A stretch of DNA of 29,544 nucleotides. Source: a virus. Below are positions 14,867 to 22,844 of the stretch, in pieces; position 1 is the stretch's first letter, and every line of letters begins with the position of its first letter. The translations under genes and the position numbers were made by a program. The DNA is taken from IMG/VR virus record IMGVR_UViG_3300042691_017783, positions 1-29,544 of that record. One strand, written 5' to 3'. The notes beneath the pieces were generated by a model. It was given only the letters and a program-made list of their open reading frames with translations, was not told the origin of the DNA and did no database searches.

Positions 14867-16030
14867 ATGCAAAATCGTGAACCAATTGTTTTTGAAGAAA
14901 ATCCAATCAGTCCAGTAAATATTACTCCGTTTGGATTTTACGATAGCGACCAAATTTTTCAAAACGAAGCTCCAAACGTGGCATCATTTGTTGCACGGCG
15001 GTTGGGATATCCAGTTGTTGATGTGGAGTTAACACATAAACAAATATATGCTTGTTTTGAAGAAGCAGTAACAACGTACAGTAATCAAGTAAATCAATTT
15101 AATGCCAGAGAACACATGCTGTCATTACAAGGCTTGAGTACGTCTGTAAACGCTACACAACGAAATATAGTATCTAGTGCTATACCACAATTGGTAAAAC
15201 TTTCTGCACAGTATGGAACCGAAGCAGACAGTGGAGGTAACGTTACTGTAAAAAGAGGATATATTAGTGCATCTGCGAATGTACAGGCATATGATCTGAA
15301 GCAATGGGCAGATCAAAATGAAAGTGGTTCTGCCATTGAAATTCGTAGAGTATACCATTATATGCCACCGGCAATTGCAAGATACTATGATCCGTTTGCT
15401 ACAACCGGTCTTGGTCTTACAAATTTGATGAGCGAATTTGGATTTGATGGATATTCGCCACCGGTCATGTTCGTAATGATGCCAGCATATGAAGATTTAC
15501 TTCGTATTCAAGCAATTGAAATCAATGATATGATTCGTAAGAGTCAATATAGCTTTAGTATATCAAATAATGTGGTGAGATTTACACCAATTTTTACCAG
15601 AAATCAACTTGTATATTTTGATTATATTGTGGTTGATGATAAAACATCATTGAATGCTTTATTTCAATCGGGATCGGAAAATAGTGTAGTTTCTGATTTT
15701 TCAAATATACCATATCAAAATATACAATATAAAAATGTTAATAGTATTGGTAAACTTTGGATTTATAAGTATACCTTAGCATTGGCTAAAGAATTATTGG
15801 GAACTATTCGTTCTAAATATGAAAGTATCCCAATACCAGATGCACAAATTCGTTTAGATGGTGATACATTGAGAAGAGAGGCATCTGAAGAAAAGGATTA
15901 TCTAATAAAAGAAATTAGAGAAACATTAGATCAAACTGGATATTATGCACAGTTGAAAAAACAAGTTGAAAATTCCGAAGCTATGCAAAATATTTTCTTG
16001 AAGATACCTACGCAAATTTTTATTGGATAA
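14867..16030 (+). CDS. 13: Neck protein (gp13-like)
   Basis: 387 aa (T4 gp13 is 309). Family signatures: FGFYDSDQIFQNEAPNVASF with VARRLGYPVVDVEL near residues 25-55, EEAVTTYSNQVNQFNAREHM, and EIRRVYHYMPPAIARYYDPF near 165. The C-terminal helical region contains LGTIRSKYESIPIPDAQIRLDG, also typical. T4 gp13 sits on the portal after packaging, and with gp14 forms the neck that receives the tail. GAGA precedes the ATG. The next gene starts 3 bases after the stop. Confidence 0.88.
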   Translation: MQNREPIVFEENPISPVNITPFGFYDSDQIFQNEAPNVASFVARRLGYPVVDVELTHKQIYACFEEAVTTYSNQVNQFNAREHMLSLQGLSTSVNATQRNIVSSAIPQLVKLSAQYGTEADSGGNVTVKRGYISASANVQAYDLKQWADQNESGSAIEIRRVYHYMPPAIARYYDPFATTGLGLTNLMSEFGFDGYSPPVMFVMMPAYEDLLRIQAIEINDMIRKSQYSFSISNNVVRFTPIFTRNQLVYFDYIVVDDKTSLNALFQSGSENSVVSDFSNIPYQNIQYKNVNSIGKLWIYKYTLALAKELLGTIRSKYESIPIPDAQIRLDGDTLRREASEEKDYLIKEIRETLDQTGYYAQLKKQVENSEAMQNIFLKIPTQIFIG

Positions 16031-16033
16031 TTT

Positions 16034-16492
16034 ATGCCACGATTTGTTAGTGAACGAGACTTTTTATTTTTTCAACACATTAACCGAGAAATTGTGGTTG
16101 ATGTGGTTGATGTAGAAGTTATATTGTACAAAATCATTAATGATGTTGTGAAAGTAAATATTTACGGCGAATCAACGGAGAAGATTCAGTACCGTGGCAT
16201 AAGTTTAAATGCATTGATAAAATATACAAAAACATCACCGATTTCGGATGGATTTGGATCGGACATTGTACAACAAAATGTTGAATTTAGATTTGTTAGA
16301 AAAATACTACAGGATGTGAATGTATATCCAGAGATAGGTGATATTATTTCATATAATGGAAATTATTATGAAATTGATAACACGAACGAGGCACAATTGA
16401 TAGCAAGTAGACCTGAATATAATCAAACTATCGTTTGTGAAACACATTTAACACGCTTGAGTAGTTTAAATATTGAGGACACACACATATGA
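16034..16492 (+). CDS. 14: Neck protein (gp14-like)
   Basis: 152 aa, shorter than T4 gp14 (256). Features fitting the family: the opening FQHINREIVVDVVDVEVILY, then VNIYGESTEKIQYRGI, ISDGFGSDI, VYPEIGDIISYNGNYYEIDN near 105-122, and a C-terminal ETHLTRLSSLNI. No SD, and it follows gp13 by 3 bases, so probably coupled. Its stop overlaps the next ATG. Predicted to complete the neck with gp13. The assignment rests on motif recall plus the conserved 13-14-15 order. Confidence 0.8.
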   Translation: MPRFVSERDFLFFQHINREIVVDVVDVEVILYKIINDVVKVNIYGESTEKIQYRGISLNALIKYTKTSPISDGFGSDIVQQNVEFRFVRKILQDVNVYPEIGDIISYNGNYYEIDNTNEAQLIASRPEYNQTIVCETHLTRLSSLNIEDTHI

Positions 16493-17277
16493 GCATACCT
16501 GAATTCAATCCAAATGCTCCACGGTCATCCACGTACAATCGTGGAAATGATAACAAAACAGAAGAGGGGGTAACAATTCCTGTATCAGTTGGATTGGAAA
16601 CTATAGATACGGCTATACTTGGATTTTTACAAACAAAAATAAAACCTATAGTCACTCAGGATGGAAAACAAATACAAGTTCCTGTGTTGTATGGAAATCC
16701 TGAACGATGGAAAAGTGCACAGCAAGATGGTGGTATACGTGACAAAAACGGTAAAATATTATTACCAATTATGATGTTACGTAGAACTACGATGAAAAAG
16801 AATACAATAAATTCTCCAGTTAACAAGTATAATAATTATATTTTTAAAGCTGGATGGAATGCAAGAAATGTATACGATAAGTTTGCTGCGCTGAATAACA
16901 TATCTCCTAGTCAGGTATACCATTCTAGCATGATACCAGATTATTATGATATTTCATATGATGCAATGATATGGACGGAGTATATGGAGCAAATGAATAA
17001 AATTGTAGAAAATGTTTCTTATGAAAGTGATGAATATTGGGGAGATAGTAACAATTATAGATTTATAACATCAATAGATCAGTTTGAACAAATCACGGAA
17101 TTGCCTAGTGCCGGTGACAGATTGGTTAGAAGTAAATTTGCTATTAATGTAAAAGCATATATTTTACCAAAATCTGCACTGGACAAGAATGGTAATAGAA
17201 CACAAGTAACTAAAATGGTTTATTCTCCCAAGAAAGTGGTGTTTGATACCGAAATTATTACTTCTATAATAAAATAA
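16489..17277 (+). CDS. 15: Tail terminator/sheath stabiliser (gp15-like)
   Basis: 262 aa (T4 gp15 is 272). Matching positions include a membrane-less N-terminus with LETIDTAILGFLQTKIKPIV, then QVPVLYGNPERWKS (equivalent to T4 'RVPITYASKEHF'), LPIMMLRRTT, YHSSMIPDYYDISYDAMIWT, and EYMEQMNKIVENVSYESDEY (equivalent to T4 'RYEDDMFQIVEQ'). T4 gp15 caps the finished tube and sheath and joins them to the neck. GAGGAC serves as SD, and the start overlaps the gp14 stop by 4 bases. A weak terminator follows. Confidence 0.85.
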   Translation: MSIPEFNPNAPRSSTYNRGNDNKTEEGVTIPVSVGLETIDTAILGFLQTKIKPIVTQDGKQIQVPVLYGNPERWKSAQQDGGIRDKNGKILLPIMMLRRTTMKKNTINSPVNKYNNYIFKAGWNARNVYDKFAALNNISPSQVYHSSMIPDYYDISYDAMIWTEYMEQMNKIVENVSYESDEYWGDSNNYRFITSIDQFEQITELPSAGDRLVRSKFAINVKAYILPKSALDKNGNRTQVTKMVYSPKKVVFDTEIITSIIK

Positions 17278-17300
17278 TCATATTTTCGGAATGATTTTTT
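17277..17300 (+). terminator. Weak putative terminator after gp15
   Basis: ATCAT (17277-17281) pairs with ATGAT (17291-17295), with one further pair past a bulge and a TTTCGG loop, followed by five Ts. Low stability, but it follows the pattern of terminator then promoter motif seen elsewhere here. Confidence 0.4.
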
Positions 17301-17301
17301 A

Positions 17302-17309
17302 TATTTATG
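17302..17309 (+). promoter_or_regulatory. Candidate late promoter motif (TATTTATG)
   Basis: TTATATTTATGATATG, 31 bases before the ATG at 17341. Would drive the coiled-coil protein and the sheath gene. Confidence 0.45.
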
Positions 17310-17340
17310 ATATGTATACTAGTTTATAGAGAGGTTATAT

Positions 17341-17601
17341 ATGAAAGTTGTATCTGAACAAGAATTAAAGGCTGTACAAGACATGCGAAATTCGTTAGTA
17401 GAAATAATAACTAAAATAGGTGAATTGCATCTTGGTAAATTTCTTTTAGAAAACGAGATCAAGCAAATAGAAAAGAGCACCACTGACGAAGAAAATAAGT
17501 TTGTACAGATTCAAGAACAAGAAAGGGTTTTATATGAAAGTTTACAGCAAAAATATGGAACCGGTAATATAAATTTTGATACTGGCGAAATACAGGAATA
17601 A
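17341..17601 (+). CDS. Small coiled-coil protein before the sheath gene
   Basis: 86 aa, with an AGAGAGG SD. Nearly the whole length is a predicted two-helix coiled coil (ELKAVQDMRNSLVEIITKIG; QIEKSTTDEENKFVQIQEQE), ending in YGTGNINFDTGEI. That C-terminal piece recurs in small proteins next to sheath genes of other T4-like phages as I remember them. Function unknown. Co-transcription with the sheath suggests a tail-assembly helper. Confidence 0.75.
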   Translation: MKVVSEQELKAVQDMRNSLVEIITKIGELHLGKFLLENEIKQIEKSTTDEENKFVQIQEQERVLYESLQQKYGTGNINFDTGEIQE

Positions 17602-17624
17602 TATAACCCATTTGGAGGATTCGT

Positions 17625-19964
17625 ATGGCAAATGAAAGAATTGTTTCTCCTGGTGTATTCACTAGAGAACGAGACTTGAGTTTTTTGACTCAAGGCATCA
17701 GTGAAATCGGGGGCGCATTTATTGGACCAACGCCAAAAGGTCCAGCGTTTATACCAACAATTGTAAGAAGTCAGCAAGAGTACGTTACCCGTTTTGGCGA
17801 AGCCGATGCGAGTCACTATACTGGGTTGACTGTAAAAAATTATTTAAGAGAAGCTGGCGTTGCAACTGTAGTCAGAGTGCTTGGGTTGGAAGGATATAAC
17901 CCATCAACTACGACATCTGCGGTAATTTATGCTTCCGGCTCAAACGGAAGACGAGTATTTGCAGTATTGCATCCAACAAGTACTGGAAATACGTTAACAA
18001 ATGCGGCTGCGGGCGGCACAACGGCAAGTATTAGTTTGGTGCTATCCGGTTCGGGTGGTGCAAACATATCTGCTAGTGGATTTAGTCCATTTGATTCATC
18101 TACTTCATATATTGGAGACTTTTTCTCAACATCTCCTTCAAGCACAAGAAATGCATACATTTATGCAATATTCCCAACGGCAGTATCTTCAAGTCTTGGA
18201 GCAAGTATCAGCTTCCTAGCAGAAACATCAAGTGCAATCTTGAATTTCTCAGGATCTACTTTCGGCGCATACTCACATGCATCAACACCTTGGGTACAAT
18301 CACAAACCATTGGTGGAACAAAAGTTGATTTGTTTAAACTTCACACATTAAGTGATGGAAATGCTGCAAATAAAGAAGTAAAGGTATCATTTATCAATAT
18401 GAAGCCAAGTGATGATGTTGATAATAATTACGGTACATTTACTATGTTGATTCGTAGATATGATGATACCGACTCAAAGTTGGAAATATTAGAACAATAT
18501 GACAACTTAAATCTAGATCCAAACAGTCCACAATATATTGCTAGAGTAATTGGAAACAGTGCACCAACAGAAGATACGGTCACTGGTGAAATGTATTATC
18601 AAGGAGATTTCCCAAATCGTTCACAATATGTTTGGGTAGAAATGAATGATATACCTCTTCCAGAGTCAGCATTGCCGTTTGGGTTCCAAGCAGTGCTATC
18701 TACAGTTAACGTACCTTCGTCAGTTCTAGTTTCTCCATCATACGTAACTACACGTTGGCTTGATGGATCAACCGCTGGATATACTACACAGTCTGTTGAT
18801 AAGAAATTCTATTATGGATGGGAGTTCGACAGTTCCAATGAAGTAAATTCTTCATACTTGAATGCCATTCCATCTGGATCACCGCAAGTTGGATCAGTAT
18901 TTAATCTAGAAAATGTAGTAGACGTTCCTAACGGAAGTACTGCTAAGGCAATTAGTTTAACTGATACAGACAGTTTGGCATATCGTAAGTTTACCGTTCC
19001 ATTCCAAGGTGGATTTGATGGATTGAATCCAGCAAGAGATATTAGTCTAGGTGGAGATATCGTTGCTACAAATTCACAAGGGTTCAACCTAGCAACCTCA
19101 GTATCACCAGGATCAAAAGCATATAAGAAAGCTCTTAATGCCATAAGTAATCCTGACCAATATGACTTCAACTTGTTAGTTCTTCCTGGTGTAATCTATG
19201 AATTGCACTCATATGTTGCCAATGAAGCATTAAGCTTGTGTGAAGATCGTGGAGATGCATTCTATATCATGGATACTGTTGGATTAAATGCTACACTAGT
19301 AACAGCAACTGGTAAGGCTGCGGAAATTGATAGTAATTATGCAGCAACTTATTATCCTTGGTTGAGAGTCATTGATACTAATACTAACAAGCTGTTGTGG
19401 GTACCGCCGTCAATAATATTGCCAGAAATATATGCATATAATGACAATGTTGCCGCAGAATGGTTTGCTCCAGCAGGATTGAATCGTGGTGGTATTGCAA
19501 GTGCTGTTGGTGTGAAGGTACGTCTTCCACAAACAAGTAGAGATACGTTGTATGAAGGAAAAGTAAATCCAATTGCACAATTCCCAGGACAGGGTATCTG
19601 TGTGTGGGGTCAAAAGACATTACAACGTAGATCTTCTGCACTTGATCGTGTAAACGTTCGACGCTTATTGATCGCGTTGAAGAAATTTATTGCTAGCTCT
19701 TCACGTTATCTAGTATTTGAACAAAATGTAGAAGCGACAAGAAATCGTTTCTTGAATATAGTAAATCCATACTTGGCAAGTGTACAAGAACGCAGTGGTT
19801 TGTATGCATTCCGTGTCATCATGGATGAAACTAATAACACGCCTGACGTAATTGATCGTAACGTATTGTATGGTCAAATCTACTTGCAGCCAACTAAGAC
19901 CGCTGAATTCATAGTTCTTGATTTCAACGTGCTCCCAACGGGCGCAGTATTCCCAACGGCGTAA
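17625..19964 (+). CDS. 18: Tail sheath protein (gp18-like)
   Basis: 779 aa contractile sheath subunit; T4 gp18 is 659. N-terminal signature SPGVFTRERDLSFLTQGISE followed by GAFIGPTPKGPAFIPTIV. A Ser/Thr/Ala/Gly-rich insertion (about residues 100-240, including SGSGGANISASGFSPFDSST) probably forms surface domains. The conserved C-terminal half has SLCEDRGDAFYIMDTVGLN, YYPWLRVIDTNTNKLLWVPP and EWFAPAGLNRGGI. It ends with QTLQRRSSALDRVNVRRLL-type sequence and VFEQNVEATRNRFLNIVNPY, all standard for phage sheaths. Strong TTGGAGGA SD. The tube gene follows after a terminator and a new promoter motif. Confidence 0.97.
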   Translation: MANERIVSPGVFTRERDLSFLTQGISEIGGAFIGPTPKGPAFIPTIVRSQQEYVTRFGEADASHYTGLTVKNYLREAGVATVVRVLGLEGYNPSTTTSAVIYASGSNGRRVFAVLHPTSTGNTLTNAAAGGTTASISLVLSGSGGANISASGFSPFDSSTSYIGDFFSTSPSSTRNAYIYAIFPTAVSSSLGASISFLAETSSAILNFSGSTFGAYSHASTPWVQSQTIGGTKVDLFKLHTLSDGNAANKEVKVSFINMKPSDDVDNNYGTFTMLIRRYDDTDSKLEILEQYDNLNLDPNSPQYIARVIGNSAPTEDTVTGEMYYQGDFPNRSQYVWVEMNDIPLPESALPFGFQAVLSTVNVPSSVLVSPSYVTTRWLDGSTAGYTTQSVDKKFYYGWEFDSSNEVNSSYLNAIPSGSPQVGSVFNLENVVDVPNGSTAKAISLTDTDSLAYRKFTVPFQGGFDGLNPARDISLGGDIVATNSQGFNLATSVSPGSKAYKKALNAISNPDQYDFNLLVLPGVIYELHSYVANEALSLCEDRGDAFYIMDTVGLNATLVTATGKAAEIDSNYAATYYPWLRVIDTNTNKLLWVPPSIILPEIYAYNDNVAAEWFAPAGLNRGGIASAVGVKVRLPQTSRDTLYEGKVNPIAQFPGQGICVWGQKTLQRRSSALDRVNVRRLLIALKKFIASSSRYLVFEQNVEATRNRFLNIVNPYLASVQERSGLYAFRVIMDETNNTPDVIDRNVLYGQIYLQPTKTAEFIVLDFNVLPTGAVFPTA

Positions 19965-19975
19965 TACTATAAAAA

Positions 19976-19999
19976 GTGGAGGGATTAGCCTCCCTCCAC
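19976..19999 (+). terminator. Rho-independent terminator after sheath gene
   Basis: GTGGAGGGA (19976-19984), loop TTAGCC, TCCCTCCAC (19991-19999), then ATTTTATAAT. Perfect 9-bp GC-rich stem 11 bases past the sheath stop. The A-run before the stem and the U-rich sequence after it fit a terminator. Confidence 0.9.
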
Positions 20000-20016
20000 A
20001 TTTTATAATATCATTA

Positions 20017-20024
20017 TATTTATA
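20017..20024 (+). promoter_or_regulatory. Candidate late promoter motif before tube gene (TATTTATA)
   Basis: ATTATATTTATAGC with an exact TATTTATA, 26 bases before the tube ATG and immediately after the sheath terminator. This terminator-motif-SD-gene order is the cleanest in the window. Confidence 0.6.
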
Positions 20025-20050
20025 GCTAGATATCCTTTCGGAGATTATAC

Positions 20051-20539
20051 ATGCCAAACATAGTATCAGAACAAGAGCTATTCTTCACCGCGTTTGAACC
20101 AAAGATGACAAATCGTTTCATCCTATACATGGATGGAATTCCTTCATATTTGGTTAAGAAAGTAGCTCGTCCATCAATAACACAAGAAAAGAAACCAATT
20201 GATCACATTAACGTACAGCGTTATGTAAAGGGCAAGACTATTTGGGGAGAAATGCAAATGACATTGTATGATCCAATAGTTCCGTCAGGTGCTCAGGCTG
20301 TAATGGAATGGGTTCGTTTACATCACGAATCTGTAACTGGTCGTGACGGTTATCTTGAGTTCTATAAGAAAGATTTAACACTCAATATTCTAGGACCAGT
20401 AGGCGATAGAGTTGAAGAGTGGATTATCAAGGGTGCACAAATTACTCAAGTTCAATTCGGTGATATGGATTGGTCACAGGACAATCCTGTAGAATTCACA
20501 ATGACAGTACAACCAGATTACTGTATACTAAACTACTAA
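20051..20539 (+). CDS. 19: Tail tube protein (gp19-like)
   Basis: 162 aa, matching T4 gp19 (163). Forms the hexameric rings of the inner tube through which DNA passes. Signatures: MTNRFILYMDGIPSYLVKKV, ARPSITQEKKPIDHINVQRY, KGKTIWGEMQMTLYDPIVPS, WVRLHHESVTGRDGY, and the C-terminal DWSQDNPVEFTMTVQPDYC. Preceded by CGGAGATTATAC. It stands as a single-gene unit with its own promoter motif and terminator, which suits the high copy number of tube subunits. Confidence 0.96.
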   Translation: MPNIVSEQELFFTAFEPKMTNRFILYMDGIPSYLVKKVARPSITQEKKPIDHINVQRYVKGKTIWGEMQMTLYDPIVPSGAQAVMEWVRLHHESVTGRDGYLEFYKKDLTLNILGPVGDRVEEWIIKGAQITQVQFGDMDWSQDNPVEFTMTVQPDYCILNY

Positions 20540-20555
20540 TAGTACTTTGGTTTTA

Positions 20556-20588
20556 AAAATCCTCCGTGACCAAATCACGGAGGATTTT
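20556..20588 (+). terminator. Strong terminator after tube gene
   Basis: A 14-bp perfect stem, AAAATCCTCCGTGA (20556-20569) and TCACGGAGGATTTT (20575-20588), with a CCAAA loop, followed by GTTTTTG. The A/T-flanked design could work in both directions. The 133-base gap 20540-20672 holds only this and the next promoter motif. Confidence 0.95.
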
Positions 20589-20635
20589 GTTTTTGTATAA
20601 ACATAACAAAACCATCATATTACCTCTTAAATTTA

Positions 20636-20643
20636 TATTTATA
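20636..20643 (+). promoter_or_regulatory. Candidate late promoter motif before fibre genes (TATTTATA)
   Basis: TTTATATTTATACAAGG with an exact TATTTATA, 29 bases before the ATG at 20673. Confidence 0.55.
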
Positions 20644-20672
20644 CAAGGGGTGTCTTATATTGAGAGATATTT

Positions 20673-21023
20673 ATGGTAGAATCTACGAAATTTGAAATTG
20701 GTCAAGGGGAAACGTTTAAAATACACGTTCAATTAAAAAACCAAAATCAAAATAACACGCCGGTAGACATAACTAGCTATGCATTTGTTGGTCAAGTTCG
20801 TGAAAATTATACGACCGATGAAATTGCGGCTACATTTACATTTACAAAAAATTTACCATATTCTTCTGGAAGTATTTTTATAGAATTAACTCCAGCCGAC
20901 ACATTGCAATTAACTCAGCGAAATTATGTATATGACGTATATCTTACGAGTGGATCTGTTGTTCCTGTAACTCGTAGAATATTAGAGGGAAGTATGGTAG
21001 TTCGTCCTGCTGTAACGAGATAA
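20673..21023 (+). CDS. Small beta-rich fibre/baseplate-associated protein (BppU N-domain-like)
   Basis: 116 aa. Begins FEIGQGETFKIHVQLKNQNQ and continues with PVDITSYAFVGQVRENYTTD, then GSIFIELTPADTLQL, YVYDVYLTSGSVVPVTRRIL, EGSMVVRPAVTR. This follows the 'F.I..G.TF.I...P.DLTGY....R...I.L.L.A..T....YDL.......R...G.V.V.P.VTR' pattern of a common small phage protein that resembles the N-terminal domain of BppU-type receptor-binding assemblies. Probably a beta-sandwich adaptor between baseplate and fibre. SD is GAGAG. The fibre gene starts 3 bases after its stop. Confidence 0.7.
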   Translation: MVESTKFEIGQGETFKIHVQLKNQNQNNTPVDITSYAFVGQVRENYTTDEIAATFTFTKNLPYSSGSIFIELTPADTLQLTQRNYVYDVYLTSGSVVPVTRRILEGSMVVRPAVTR

Positions 21024-21026
21024 TAA

Positions 21027-22769
21027 ATGAGTGGTTCAATAGATACTAGTGATATTCTCGTTGTTGTTGATAAAGGTGAACAATATAATGTAAATCTACA
21101 ACCACCCGACCAATATGGAGTCTCCATACAGGCGGGTGATACCTACATTGTGAATATAGATTTACCCACCACAGCAGTTAATACCAATGTATCCACTTAT
21201 TATAGAGTGGCAGATTATGCCGCGTTCGCTGTCACGGCTGCTACCGCCAGTTTTTTGGGAGGGGCATCTGCTTCAATTCCTTGGGACAGTGTGGGAAACA
21301 AGCCCACGGGTTTATTATCATCTTCACAACAAATTAACGAGTTAGCAAACGTATCGGCATCGTTCGCCACCACTTCCAGTTATGCATTAAACGCGGGTTC
21401 TGGTGTAGGATTTCCATTCAGTGGATCGGCAATTATAACTGGTTCCTTGCTCGTTTCTGGTGGGAACATAATTGGTACATCTTCACTAGCCAGAGCAGTT
21501 ATAGGTGGTCTATCACGATACGTACCTTTATGGACCGGTTCTTCTGGCAATGAATTAACATCAAGTATTATATATCAACTACCAACAGGTATTTTTATTG
21601 GGTATGATACTCACCCACATACACATTCATTGGAAGGTGAAACATTAGCCGTACATTCGGGTGAAACTGGTGTTAAAAATGTTATCTATGCACATGGTAC
21701 AATAGATAATGATTATAGAATAAATATACGAAATATTAGTAATGGTGTTTCGGCATCTACAAACTACAAAGCAACTTCCGATGTAGGAAATGATTTTGGT
21801 GGGTATGTGCAATTTGGTATCAACTCTAGTACATATTCAAGAACAGATCAGATCGGTTCGTCACTAGATGCATATTTGTATGCAACCGGAAGTGATTTGT
21901 TAATAGGAAATGCTTCTCCCGATAAAAATATTATATTATTTAGTGGTGTTGGTAATGGTTTACAAAATGCTAGAATATTAATTTCACCAAGTGGTAGTGT
22001 TGGTATTAATTCAAGCTTCGTAGATCCTGTCGCTCCAGCAGCACTATTCATTCAATCACTAAATGAAAATACATATAACGTTGTCGTTGCCGAAGGCAGT
22101 GTAGACAACTATATGCAATTCAATTTAAGAAATGATAACACAGGTACATCGGCGTCTGCGGATTATGTTATAACTGCGGATAGCGGTACAGAAACAAGTA
22201 ATTATACTGACATGGGTATGAATAATAGTCAGTATAGTATTGAAGATGGTATAGGTGAGGCGCTTGACGGATATTTCTATACAACTGGTAATAATCTAGT
22301 ATTAGGAACTGCCACTGCTGATAAGGAAGTAAAAATATTTGCTGGTGGTTTTAGCTCAAATGAAAATAAAAAACTAATACTTCGTGCAAATAATCAACAC
22401 GAATTATCTGGATCATTGAGTGTATCTGGAAGTATACGTGTACTTGGTGCTATAATCAATGAATTAACTTCGTCGCATGCTATAACGGCATCGTATGCAC
22501 CAACGATATTACCGTCTGGAGTAGTGTCATCGTCCACACAGGTTAATTACGCTCAGTTACAAAATATTCCTAGTGGGATTGTTAGTAGTTCTGCACAAGT
22601 AATAACATTATTACCTTCCGGAACCGTATCTTCATCTGCACAAATAAACACTGGAAGTTTTAGTGGATCTTTTGTTGGTACATTTACTGGAACCGGTAGT
22701 TGGTCTAGAAATGCTGTATCAGCATCATATGCAATAACTGCTAGCTATATTGACGGTGGATTTTATTGA
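21027..22769 (+). CDS. Fibre-type structural protein with internal duplication
   Basis: 580 aa, starting 3 bases after the previous stop without an SD (coupled). The N-terminus GEQYNVNLQPPDQYGVSIQA is beta-rich, probably an attachment domain. ATASFLGGASASIPWDSVGN with KPTGLLSSSQQ follows, the low-complexity linker class shared with the next two genes. Two imperfect copies of a domain of about 105 residues follow (about 205-312 and 337-442), sharing DxY, RN...G.SAS, Y.....D.IG..LD.Y.Y.TG..L..G.A..DK. The C-terminus returns to linker repeats with LPSGVVSSSTQ and INTGSFSGSF. Probably a trimeric tail fibre or whisker subunit; the receptor is unknown. Confidence 0.75.
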   Translation: MSGSIDTSDILVVVDKGEQYNVNLQPPDQYGVSIQAGDTYIVNIDLPTTAVNTNVSTYYRVADYAAFAVTAATASFLGGASASIPWDSVGNKPTGLLSSSQQINELANVSASFATTSSYALNAGSGVGFPFSGSAIITGSLLVSGGNIIGTSSLARAVIGGLSRYVPLWTGSSGNELTSSIIYQLPTGIFIGYDTHPHTHSLEGETLAVHSGETGVKNVIYAHGTIDNDYRINIRNISNGVSASTNYKATSDVGNDFGGYVQFGINSSTYSRTDQIGSSLDAYLYATGSDLLIGNASPDKNIILFSGVGNGLQNARILISPSGSVGINSSFVDPVAPAALFIQSLNENTYNVVVAEGSVDNYMQFNLRNDNTGTSASADYVITADSGTETSNYTDMGMNNSQYSIEDGIGEALDGYFYTTGNNLVLGTATADKEVKIFAGGFSSNENKKLILRANNQHELSGSLSVSGSIRVLGAIINELTSSHAITASYAPTILPSGVVSSSTQVNYAQLQNIPSGIVSSSAQVITLLPSGTVSSSAQINTGSFSGSFVGTFTGTGSWSRNAVSASYAITASYIDGGFY

Positions 22770-22808
22770 TACACTTAAAAATAGAAGTGGTAAGTTTACT
22801 GAATGGAC

Positions 22809-22816
22809 TATTTATA
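22809..22816 (+). promoter_or_regulatory. Candidate late promoter motif (TATTTATA)
   Basis: GGACTATTTATAATAG with an exact TATTTATA, 28 bases before the ATG at 22845. No convincing terminator precedes it; only a weak CACTT/AAGTG hairpin lies at 22772-22789. Confidence 0.5.
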
Positions 22817-22844
22817 ATAGTATTTATTTGATAAAAAGGAACAT

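Noticed and set aside
22772-22789. CACTT/AAGTG hairpin as a terminator before the 870 aa fibre gene
   Set aside because: Only 5 bp and no U-run follows.
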